Assembly (NCBI RefSeq): GCF_963169125.1
Contig: NC_084802.1
Location: forward strand, 24,331,607 to 24,395,606
DNA from: Humulus lupulus
Taxonomy: Eukaryota > Streptophyta > Magnoliopsida > Rosales > Cannabaceae
Length of the DNA stretch: 64,000 nucleotides
Direction: 5' to 3'
In this document: piece after piece, positions 23,901 to 34,431 of the stretch
How the letters are laid out: each line of letters begins with the position of its first letter
Numbering within the stretch: position 1 is the stretch's first letter
Position numbers and translations under genes: made by a program
Notes under the pieces: model-generated
What the model was told of the DNA's origin: nothing
Database searches by the model: none
What the model saw: only the letters and a program-made list of their open reading frames with translations

Positions 23901-26900
23901 ATGGATAAATCATGGATGCTTGAGAGGAGAGAAACATCACAATTTCAAGATGGATTCAACAAATTTTTAGAGTTTTGCCTAAAGAATTGTAGTGATCCAC
24001 AAAAAATTCGTTGTCCTTTTATCGATTGTGGTAATGGAGTAAAGGGGAATATTACCATGATAAATGATCATGTATTTTGTCGGGGATTTGATATGAGTTA
24101 TAGTAAATGGTATTGGCATGGAGAATTATTAAATGATGACCCATATCCATTAGGTAGGCGAGGTGTAGATGATTTTGAGAGTAATGATTTTGATGATTAT
24201 CCTATAGAATTGCTTGATGAAGCACAAGAAGAGTTTTTTCATAATCCAGAAAAATTTGATAGTATGGTTAGAGATGCAGACAGACAATTGTTCAGTGGTT
24301 GCAATAAACTAAGATTGCCCACAATGGTTCAATTTTATAACATAAAAGCAGAAAATGGAGTTAGTGATAAGTGTTTCAGTCAATTTTTAGCTGCTTTCAA
24401 GGAGATTTTGCCGCTAGAAAATTGTTTTCTAGAGTCTACATATGAAGTAAAGAAATCATTAAGTTTGATAGGGTTGAAGTATGAGAAGATTCATGCATGT
24501 CCGAATGATTGTATTTTATATCCTAAGGAGTATGCAGACATGGACGCTTGCCCAGAATGTGGTTTATCACGGTACAAACCTAACAAAAGTAAGGAGATTA
24601 GGAAACTTATTCCTCAGAAAGTGCTATGGTACTTACCTTTGATTTCGCGGCTGAAGCGATTATATCGAAGTGCAGAACACTCTAAGAACTTAATATGGCA
24701 CGAGACTGGACAAGTGAAAGATGGTAAACTCCGGCATCCTGCAGATTCACAGGCCTGGAAGAAGGTAGATTATATCAATCCAGAATTCAAAAATGAACCA
24801 AGACATCTTCGTCTTGGTTTAGCTGCTGATGGAGTAAACCCGCATAGATCTCTTAGTAGTAGGCATAGTTCATGGCCTGTCTTCCTGGTTATGTACAATC
24901 TTCCTCCTTGGTTGGTGATGAAAAGGAAGTTCATGATGCTTTCATTAATGATTTCAGGCCCAAAACAACCAGGACATGATATCGATGTTTACTTGGCACC
25001 ATTAATTGATGATTTGAAAGAGTTGTATGAAAATGGTGTTGAGGCATATGATGGTTTTAAAAAAGAAGTGTTTAATTTGAAAGCGGTGTTGCTATGGACT
25101 GTTAATGATTTTCCAGCATATGGTAACCTATCAGGTTTAAGCACAAAAGGTTACCAAGCTTGTCCAATTTGTTGCACCAACACAAGGGCCCGTCGCTTGT
25201 CAAATGGAGGCAAAATGTTTTATATGGGTCATAGACGATATTTGCATTTAAGTCATCCTGACAGAAATAAAAAAAAAGCATTTGACGGTACTGTGGAACG
25301 AGACATTGCTCATTTGCCATTGTCAGGTGAGCAAATTCTTAAGGAAGTAGAAAAAGTTGACTTTAGGTATGGGAAGAAGAATAAAAACAAAAAATTCAAT
25401 GGATGTTTTCAAAGAAAATCAATTTTCTTTCAACTTCCTTACTGGAAAGATTTACATGTTAGACATTGCTTGGATGTCATGCACATAGAAAAAAATGTAT
25501 GTGAAAGTATAATCGGTACATTACTTGATATCCCAGGTAAAACCAAAGATGGTTTGTCTAGTCGTTTAAATCTTGTTGAAATGCGTATAAGAAACCGCTT
25601 GGCACCTGAAGAAAAAGGGGCTCGCACATATTTGCCTCCTGCTTGTTTTACATTGTCTAAAGAAGAGAAGCAAGCCGTATGTCAATCATTGGCAGGGATG
25701 AAAGTGCCTGATGGTTACTCATCGAATGCTCGAAACTTGGTGCCTATGGAAGATTTGAAGTTAATTGGAATGAAATCACATGATTGTCATATATTAATGC
25801 AACAATTACTTCCAATTGTCATTCGGTAAGTTTTACCAAAAAGAGTTAGAGATAGTGTGACAAGTGTGTGCATCTTCTTTAATCAACTATGCGGAAAAGA
25901 ATTGGAAATGAAGAAGTTGAATGCATTGCATGATGAAATAGTTGAAACTTTATGCAAGCTTGAAAAATATTTTCCACCATCATTTTTTGACATCATGATA
26001 CATTTGATGGTCCATTTAGTAAGAGAAGCGAAGTTGTGTGGGCCAGTTTGGGCGAGATGGATGTATCCATTTGAAAGGAATATGAAGGTGTTGAAAGGAT
26101 ATGTACGTAATCACCATCGCCTTGAAGCTTGTATGGTTGAGTGTTATTTAGCAAAAGAAGCTGTGGAATTTTGTTCAGAGTACATGGTTGGAATCGACAC
26201 AATCGGAATTAGCAAACCACGGAATAACTCAGATGGAGTTGATAGAGGATTACGAGGGAAAGGAACAGTAGTGACCATATCTCGTGCAGAATTAGATCAA
26301 GCTCATTTAGTTGTGTTGGAAAACAATCCCGAGGTTCAACCATATATAACGTAAGTTATAGATTTAATAAAAATTATGCTCATTTTTATGTATAATTGAA
26401 ATTTTAATATGTTGTACTTTGTATTTGTAGTGAGCACATGGAGTTATTACTATCAATGATTCCCAACAAGGTTAAAAATAAACAGAAATGGATTATAGAT
26501 GAGCATAATAAAACATTTAGTCGATGGTTGAAAAATATTATTCTAGCAAGGTTGGGAGAAGAAAACCATGGAGTGTCGACAGAGTTAAAACGCATATCAT
26601 TTGGACCAAGTGTTCATGTAATAAAGCACCATGCTTACATTGTTGGAGGAAAAAGATTTCACACAAAGTCAAGAGATGATGCTCGAATGGTTCAAAATAG
26701 TGGAGTAAGTATTGTGGCAGAAGCAATGCATTTCGCTAGTGCAAAAGACAATAATCCAGTTGCTGGTACTATGGCATATTATGGGGTTGTTGAAGAAATA
26801 TGGGATCTTGATTATTCCTTATTTCAAATTCCTCTGCTCAAGTATTCTTGGGTGGACAACAATGTTGGGGTTAGAATTGATGAACTTGGATTCAGTTTGG

Positions 26901-27229
26901 TTGATTTAAGTAAGAAAGGTCACAAGAATGATCCTTTCATCATGGCTACCCAAGCAAAACAAGTGTTTTACATAACTGATCCTGCTGATGATAAATGGTC
27001 AGTTGTTTTACGAACCCCGGAAAGGCGGTTTATAGAAGATGAAAATGACGAAGAAAACGATGATTTGTTTCATGAAAATTTTATTGTTGGACTACCAATA
27101 CATGAGAAAGTTGAGAAAATCCATGATTTCCATGAAGATGATGATGATGAGGAATACATTAGAAATGATATTAGAGACGGAATATGGGTAGATTGTGGAT
27201 CAACCAAGAAAAGAAAATGTGTCCAGTGA
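23901..27229 (+). pseudogene. CACTA transposase, TNP2 family, with one in-frame stop
   Basis: The gene encodes the enzyme that cuts and joins CACTA elements. The ATG at 23901 gives MDKSWM, the usual start of the family. Domains in order are the N-terminal Cys/His transposase-associated domain (residues 1-75, with CPFIDCGNG), TNP2 (about 190-420, with ADGVNPH and GYQACPICC), the conserved HCLDVMHIEKNVCE block, a DUF4218-type region (25860-26250), and a DUF4216-type region (about 26700-27010, ending VVLRTPERR). A single TAA at 25827-25829 interrupts an otherwise continuous frame: the downstream VLPKRVRDSV is in phase and fits the family consensus. One 80-bp intron (26351-26430, GT-AG) joins PYI to TEHMEL. 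The acidic C-terminus ends at TGA 27227-27229, or may be spliced onward. Apart from the stop it looks complete, so inactivation seems recent. Confidence 0.92.
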
Positions 27230-27305
27230 GTAATGTATTCATTTTTATGTTAAATATGTATTTATTTATATCATAATTGTAACGTTGATTCTTGTTTATG
27301 TGCAG

Positions 27306-30300
27306 ATGAAAATTTCTGAAGGGGAGAACACACCAAATAGGCGAGGCCCAACAAAGAAGAACAATATCAATAATCAAAAAGCTAAGGGAATAAAGAGAAA
27401 TATTCAGTTTAATGATAAAGGTCAACCTATAGGGAAAGCATATAGTGAGATGCAATCGTACCTTGGAGTTAAAACTAGGAGAACGGTCTCTCTCTCAATT
27501 ATAAGGATTGGAGACAAGTCCCACAAGAATTGAATAATAGAATATGGGAGGATGTATATGTAAGAAAGTATTTTAATTACTTTAATATATTGATCATTTT
27601 CATGAATTACTTTGCATTTCATTAATCATTTTCTTTCTATTTCAGGGTGCCTTTAACATTCCAGAAAATTGGAAACCAGAATTAATTAAAAGTGCGGGAA
27701 GAATGATGAGAGATTTTAAGACCAACATCACTAGTGACTACATCTTCCCTTTGGCAAAAGACGGCCTGATAGATGAACTCCAAATCCTTCCTAAGAAATA
27801 TCCAGAACTTGACCTAGAAGATTGGAGGACATTTGTTAGCCACCGTTTATCTCCTGAGTTTATGGTACTATTATGTATATCTATTATGTATATGATTTAT
27901 TAGTTTTGAAATACTAATAATTGCTTAAAAACTTATTGTTGCCTATTTAATGTAGGTTTTGCGAGAAGCACAACGTGAAAGAGCTCTCAAATATACTTCG
28001 AGGCATCGTACATCTCGTAGAGGGCTTGCCAATGTTAGAGAGGACTTGGTAAGTAATTCACATCACTATTTTATAACTGTCAACCTGTTATGAAGAATAT
28101 TGCACTCACCAACTTTAATTAATTGTTGTATGTTGTAGAAAACTGAACTAGGTGTGGCAGATGTAGAACGGTACCAAGTTTGGATAATAGCACGAGAAAA
28201 GAAAAAGGTTCTTGTCACAGATTTGGACAAACAAATTGAAGCAAGAATTGTAAGTGGTTTCAAGCAAGTATTTTAAAGTAATTTAGGAATGATAAAGTTC
28301 TTATAAGTCACTAATATAAGTGACCACTGGTGTGTTCCACAGAATGAGCTGAAAGAAAAAGTTAGTAGTGGAGAAATCATTGCAAAGGGTCGGAATGACA
28401 TATTAACGCAAGCTTTAGGGACACCTGAGCACCCAGGGCGTGTTAGAGCACTTGGGTATGATATTATTTTTTATTTGTTGCATTTAACTTAATTCTATAA
28501 TATTTTAGTTTTAAAATAAATTTGGTTGATTATTGTAGGTCGTTTGCGAAGATTTCGTCCGTCTTTGGAAGAAAACCAAAAATAGCAACAGAAATGGCTG
28601 ATGTTGTTGGTAAGAAAGATGCAGAAATTGCGAGGCTCAGAGCAGAACTTAAAGCTTTAGAGGAGGAAAAAGCTAAACAAGCAGGTGGGATAGATGATAT
28701 GGATGAACACGACAATGATGACGAGTAGAGCGACGAAGAATACCACACACCGTACATGCAGGATGACACACCGTACATGCAGGATGTGTTACTTTGTTCG
28801 GATAATATTCATAATGTGGTGGCAGAGGGTGTTATCATTGATGGGGTGGGTCCACTGACTATTCATGGTGTTTAACTGACAGACGAATACGCGAGGGTGC
28901 GAGTCACCAAAATGTTACAAGAGGATGCTGAAATCCCATGTTCTGTTGGGGAGATACACTATGTTCGAGATACTTACGACGCATTCCTTCCTTGGCCAAA
29001 AGATTTAATTATGACTGACCAGGTATAAACGAATTCTTTAATTTGTTACCTATTAAAATATTTGTTGGTCCATTATTTTAATATTATTTTTACTTGATGT
29101 TGCGTAGGGTCCTCTAAAAAAGAAACCTCCTATGTCAAAAAGTTCATCCAAGGATAAGACAAACCGTAATTCTTTGACTAGCCCGCATCTGTCATCAGCT
29201 GGGTCTCACGTCAATCCAGAAAACACTCTGACCGAAGGCCAACCATTTTCTGATCACATCATGAATCATATCCATGTTAGCCTTCAGTTTATGGTGAGAG
29301 AATTTTGCAGAGTTAAGGGAATAAACTCAGTCGTCTCCATTCCAGTGGACCCATCATTCATGAATCGCGAGTCAATCTTCCTAACTTCAGAGGATGTGGA
29401 ACAAGTTGCTACCTTGCATATGATTGGAGGCTCAACAATGATATTCGGATTAATGTATCCCTTAAACTAATTCTTTGGAATGATAGGAATTTAGAATCAG
29501 TTATGAGTACTGCTCTGTGATCTGTTGAAAATTTTCATAGTACATTGAATGTTTACAGGTTTGGGTAGTCCTATTTATAGGGGAAACTCTGCCGAAAATT
29601 TTCAAAATATTTAGCACTAAAGAAAATTTTGCAGATGCATTTGGGAGTCCCTATTTCCAAATCAGCGTGTCTTTTACAAGTTTTATAACATTGAACGTCT
29701 TAGCATTAATAATGTTAACGATGTAGAGCGATCAACCATTGACTTGGCGAATTGGTTGATGACCATGGATAGAGTTGGTCAACTATACTTTATACCTTGG
29801 AACATACGGTAAGAAATAGTGTAAACTTTTCTTATTTGATTAGTCATATATTAAAAATTTAATTATTTTACTTAACATACGCTTCTTATTTTAGGGAACA
29901 TTGGATGTTGGTGATTGCTATGCCAAAAGGAAAAATCGTGTTCTTAGATCCACTGAAATCACACAAACGTCCTGAAGAAATTGATTCAATGATAATGAGG
30001 TAAGTTTTAAATTTTTTAAAATATTTCTTAATATGCAACAAATATTACATGTTACTACATTTTAATAACTTTTGTTAATTTTCTTTTTAAATAGTGCATA
30101 TTATAGGGCATCTTCCAATGAATTACTCGTCAATCCCACAAAGATATTCAATGTTTCATGTCTAAGACAACCACAAAGTCATGAATGTGGTTTTTATGTC
30201 TTGAAGTACATTAGAGATCTTGTACGGGCATCAAATGCAATAGAAACCCTAAAAGAAAAAGTAAGTTCATTTTTTATAATTTATTTGCTATCGATAATCT

Positions 30301-30425
30301 ATGAAATTAATTTATATTTATTAATTTTACAGTTTGGTGGGAAGACGCAATATTGTGAGATTGCAGACCTCTTGCCAATCCAACACGAATGGTTAGGCAA
30401 ATTGATGACATACATTTATCAGTAA
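27306..30425 (+). pseudogene. Second CACTA gene: TNPA/Ptta-like protein fused to a Ulp1 (C48) peptidase domain
   Basis: It follows the transposase by 76 bp in the same direction. About nine exons can be joined by GT-AG sites: 27306-27559, 27646-27864, 27956-28048, 28139-28249, 28343-28455, 28539-29023, 29108-about 29470, 29635-29808, 29895-29999, 30095-30260 and 30333-30425 (the 29470 end is uncertain). The N-terminal half resembles the plant Ptta/En/Spm transposase family and ends in a Lys/Glu coiled coil (VVGKKDAEIARLRAELKALEEE). The C-terminal half is a Ulp1-type cysteine peptidase with His in EHWMLVIAMP, Asp in VFLDPLKS, and Gln and Cys in RQPQSHECGFYVLKY. All catalytic positions are present. 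Damage seen: a frameshift in a CT run near 27490, TAG at 28726-28728, and TAA at 28873-28875. The first half may bind the subterminal repeats. The peptidase role in transposition is unknown. Confidence 0.82.
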
Positions 30426-30764
30426 GCCTATTTTGTTTAGTTGTAAGTTTAGTCTTTTGTAAATGTATTAATGTTAAGGCTAGTTATCTTACTTAAGTAC
30501 TTGTATTTTATATGCTTATGTACAACATTTTTAATTAATAAAAGTTATCATATTTTCATTCAAAAAAAATCTTAACCAATTTCAATTGTAAAAATATATA
30601 TAATTGTAAATTCATATAATTAAATCATTGAAAAATAATTAGGCAAAAAAAAAATATTAATTAGATCAATTAAATAAAATTAGGCCAAAATATATATATA
30701 TATAAAAATAGAAACCGCCCATTTAAAAATAATCAGAAATATATATTAAATAAAAAAGGCGGGC
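30426..30764. other. 3' non-coding part of the CACTA element
   Basis: It is AT-rich and contains AATAAA-like signals near 30537. No further frame is seen before the right subterminal array begins. Confidence 0.5.
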
Positions 30765-31150
30765 ACTTTCTACTTCGGTTTTAAGGTAAAACCGAAGTAA
30801 AAGGGCTACTTTCTACTTCGGTTTTACCTAAGAACCGAAGTAGAATGTCCCCTTTTACTTCGGTTCTTAGGTAAAACCGAAGTAGAAAGCAGCCCTCTTA
30901 CTTCGGTTTTACCTAAAAATCGAAGTAGAAAGTAGCCTTTTTACTTCGGTTTTACCTAAAAACTGAAGTAGAAAGTGCCCAGGATGGTAGCGTATATTCA
31001 CTTTCTACTTCGGTTATTATGTAAAAACCGAAGTAGAAAGTGGGGATTCTACTTCGGTTTTTAACTAGTTTTTACTTCGCTCCGAACTACTGTGGTTGCG
31101 AATTTTAGCGAAAACCGAAGTAAATCAAGCTTAAAAACCGAAGTAAAAGC
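30765..31150. repeat. Right subterminal inverted repeats of the 9-kb CACTA
   Basis: About eight copies of ACTTCGGTTTTAGGTAAAACCGAAGT-type palindromes match those at the left end, with some AAAACTGAAGT variants. Confidence 0.8.
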
Positions 31151-31198
31151 CCATTTTCCTTGTTGTGGTCAATGCATCTAGATTAACTTAATCTTACA

Positions 31199-31245
31199 TT
31201 TGGTATCAAGAGTCATGTTTACCTCTACTTTGGTATTTTTGTATA
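31199..31245 (+). mobile_element. Primer site and leader stub of the copia element
   Basis: Two bases after the LTR end, TGGTATCAAGAG (31201-31212) matches the initiator-Met primer site with small changes, as is usual in copia elements. After about 33 more bases the leader is cut by the insertion of the Tat element. The coding part of the copia element is not found. Confidence 0.55.
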
Positions 31246-32030
31246 TGTACGCCTTGATATTCAGCCCAGGTCTTTTATGCAGCTCGAGTACAGCTGGCTA
31301 GCTAAGAATAGTACTAAGGGACCCACAAATTGATATCTCTGCGAAGGCAGTGCGACCCCCAGGTCATAACATGAGCTGAGGAATACGAAGCATTAAGGTA
31401 CGAGCTAGAGATGGATATAAAACACAGCATCCTGGGCACGAGCTAGCGTTATGTTTAGGTCGTGGTACTCTGACAATCTGCCATATCCAGGAGTCTTTAT
31501 AAACCTGGATACGTTATTTGTAAACGTGTGTGGTCAGACATTACATGTCCGTTACCCTTGAATTCTCGGACACGCAACACAAACGTGTGTGATCAAACAT
31601 CACATGTCCGTTTATGCCAGACGACCCATGATCAATTTTACCTAATGATTAGACTATACCTTAATATATATTGTAATATTCATCATTTGTGGGGGACAGG
31701 TCACATATAGGATGGATATCCACGTGATGATCTCTGTACCTATCCTGGGATGGTTCGTCTATAAATACCAAGACCTTGGATAGAAAAGGGGTTGGGTTTT
31801 TTCTGTGTAATATAAATACTCTGTCGAAATATAGAGAGAGATACAGTAATAATATCGACTCGTGGACTAGGGGGATTTTAGCCTCCGAACCACGTAAAAA
31901 GGAACGAGTGTTCTTATTATTTTATTCTAAGCATCCTTAAGAGTCATTATTCTTACTACGGTTTATCCTTAAGCACTAGTTTATTCTAGCTAATTACGTA
32001 ATACACTGTTGGCAAGAAACCGCGTCTACA
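31246..32030 (+). repeat. 5' LTR of the full-length Tat element
   Basis: It is 785 bp, from TGTACGCC to CGTCTACA. A TATA box (CTATAAATACC, about 31760-31770) precedes the conserved block ACTCGTGGACTAGG...GAACCACGTAAAAA. The primer region right after it reads 'gtttgatgctttcattgagagc'. I cannot assign the tRNA. Confidence 0.88.
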
Positions 32031-32095
32031 GTTTGATGCTTTCATTGAGAGCTGCGAATTAGTGCCATTGAAAAAGATTCAGGAAAAAGTTCATC

Positions 32096-34260
32096 ATGGT
32101 GGTCACTCGTTCAAGGCACGGCAACGAAACGGATCAACATGGTGGGCAGGAGGCTCACCATACCGCTATTTTCGACGAACAAAACACGGAGATTCAATAT
32201 CGATTGGGAAAGCAACCGATGGGCCACGGCGACACCAGAAGTTCAACACCTCTACCGCAGAATCCGAACCCGAATTACTTGACTGCAGTGGAGTTAGAGA
32301 ACATGCAGTTGAGGAGCCATCTAGCAAAAGCAAACAAGCAAATCGAGGAAGTCTTGGCTTGGCTACCCCCTCTTACAACCGAAGTTAACGTCGGAAAGAG
32401 GCAAGGCGGGACTCGTAAGTCCCGCCAGGATAGTTGACCCAGGTCCAGTCGGTCGGTTAGAACCTCAACTCCAAGTTCTACGCCCTTTTCGCACAATCAC
32501 CAAGAAAATCCGTTTGGTGGCTTTCCCAAAGATCATCAACGACTCAGCAGGTCGGTCAGAACCACGACTCTGAGTTCAACGCCACAGTCAAATGCCCATG
32601 GCAACCCACACAGACGGTCAAGGACGAACTCGCAAAGACGACATGTCCCAATTGACTTCCCTGTACTGCGATCAAATTACCAGGCACAAAGAACCAGAAA
32701 TGGTGGAGCAGAGCGACTGTAAGTTAAGTTGGTCCAGCCTAATGGGACAAGGATCGCCTCACCAATAAGGCATCCTCCGTCACCAAAAAGGCACTCGTCC
32801 CCACCTTGTTCAACTCGAGATGTTCCTACCTACAGAAACAGCAGGAGGAATCCTCCTCCCGCTGCCCCTGCTCATATCCTGCGAGCACGCGGGAATATCC
32901 CATATCCTCATCCTCAGCCGCAAGCTCTGAGTTTTTCTAATGGAAGTTATTGGACAGCGGGCCATCGAAGTGAGAGGACCAGCACAGATTTGAGGAATCA
33001 GTTGAGTTCGGCTCAGAACCCTCGAGTTAATCCACATACCGATATGTGAAATCGCCTAAATTTACAAAGAACCAATTCAGCTCGCGATGGAGTCCGCGGC
33101 ACTCACCACCAGGGAAGTCCTTCTGAAGTGCGCGATAATGGGAATGCCCCACCAAACCAAGCTCGAACTTGGAGGGACAATAACCCGTCAAACGCATACG
33201 ATCGAATGGGAGCTGTTGAATAGCTCCAGGGAACCAAGTACCCAACCCTCGAGAGGTTGGCCCAGATGGAGTGATGAAAAACCTCCTATCAGAGAAGGAA
33301 AAAGATGAGTATGACTCAGGGGATGAGCTCAAGCTTTTCGCACCCAACATCACTGCAACACCATACCCACCAGGTTTTTTCAGGATGCCCCATTTATCAA
33401 AATTCAACGAAGATGGAGAGCCGTCCGACCACTTGGGGATGTTCAATACCCTAATGATGGCCCATAACATTTGACCCGAGTTAAGGTGCTTAGTATTCCC
33501 TTCGACTCTAGTCGGACCGGCTAGGCAATGGTTCAAGCAATACAAAAAGCATTCTATCAACACGTGGAAGAGCTTCTCCGCTGACTTTAAGAGGACGTTC
33601 CGGGCTTCTCAAGCAACTCGGATAAAGGCAGACTCCCTGGAAAACGTAAAGCAGCAGCCTAGAGAGCCTCTGAAAGCTTACTTGAGTAGGTTCGCCAACA
33701 TTGCTGCGCGAGCTAGAGATGTATATGAAAGCTCTAGGCTTATGGCGATGAGAACAAGAATCCTTGTCGGGGGCGACCTATGGAAAGAAATCTAGAGAAA
33801 GGGCGTCAACAGAGTGGCCGAGTTCCTAGACAAGGCTCATAAGTGGATAAACCTAGAAGAGGCGCGAGCTTCAGTCGCAGGAATGAGCCAAGTCCCTGCC
33901 CAGCCCGTTGGAGTGGTAACGGACGTTGCAGCTACCGCTCAAACCGTTACCCATAATAAGGGGCAGGAAGCAAGAGGAAGGGAAGTGGCAAAGGCGACCA
34001 GAATGGTTCAAAGAAAAATAAGCCTGTGGAGAAGTTCAAACCGATCTATGCGACTTACGCCGATCTCACGGATACCAGAGAGTGCATCTTCTTGGCAAAT
34101 TCTGTCCACCTTCCGTGGAAGAAGCCAGAGCCTCTAAAAATCAAAGGGCGAAGAGAGACCCTTCAAAAAAAATTTGATTCCACAATGACATTGGTCACAA
34201 CACCGATGATTGCATGCATTTGAAGGATGAGATCGAAGCGCTCATCAAGGCCGGGCCCCT
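32096..34260 (+). pseudogene. Gag of the Tat element, broken
   Basis: The ATG at 32096 begins MVVTRSRHGN and continues to a stop at 32437. Further pieces follow in shifted frames. The capsid core is at about 33500-33870: ARQWFKQYKKHSINTWKSF, then FRASQATRIKADSLENVKQQ and LSRFANIAARARD. This is the usual Tat gag pattern for the shell that packages the RNA. A TAG at 33796 and other stops break the frame. The downstream frames to 34260 are the degraded linker and nucleocapsid part. The minus-strand frame at 33027-33563 is a shadow of gag. Confidence 0.8.
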
Positions 34261-34431
34261 GGCTCAGTATGCCCGGAATTGAATCACTCCTAATCAGATT
34301 GCTGGGAAAAACATTCAATCAGCTCTGGAAGCACCGCAAATCAGACTGGAGCCCAGGTGAATCAGGACACTCCTCCTCCGATAATAGGAGGATAGATAAC
34401 CACCATCTCTGGAGGCCCTCTTCTGGCAGGC

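Larger units (their letters stand above)
22122..31170 (+). mobile_element. Near-complete CACTA (En/Spm) transposon, 9.0 kb
   Basis: The left end reads CACTACTAGAAATATAGG. The right end reads CCATTTTCCTTGTTGTGG, a mutated form of the usual CCTTGTTGTAGTG. Both ends carry arrays of TTTTACTTCGGTTTTTAG/ACC units in inverted pairs (22140-22545 and 30765-31150). Between them lie two genes in the same orientation, as in autonomous CACTA elements: a TNP2 transposase (23901-27229) and a second protein with a Ulp1-type peptidase end (27306-30425). Both are damaged by few mutations. The 3-bp target duplication is not clear because the right terminus has changed. Confidence 0.9.
21748..31198 (+). mobile_element. 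Ty1/copia-like 5' LTR interrupted by a CACTA element
   Basis: The left part (21748-22121) begins TGTTATAG. The right part (31171-31198) ends AATCTTACA and is followed at 31201 by a primer site. Joined, they form an LTR of about 0.4 kb, typical of copia elements. Part of it is related to the reverse-oriented piece at 53264-53533; both have the 'ctagtgagagctt.gaagtca.ttatcctc' block. The left boundary is inferred from the TG and the homology. No target duplication could be tested. Confidence 0.5.

Noticed and set aside
33027..33563. 178-codon minus-strand frame in the Tat element
   Set aside because: It lies fully antisense to gag, has no introns or promoter like the real antisense gene, and no counterpart can be tested in the truncated second copy.
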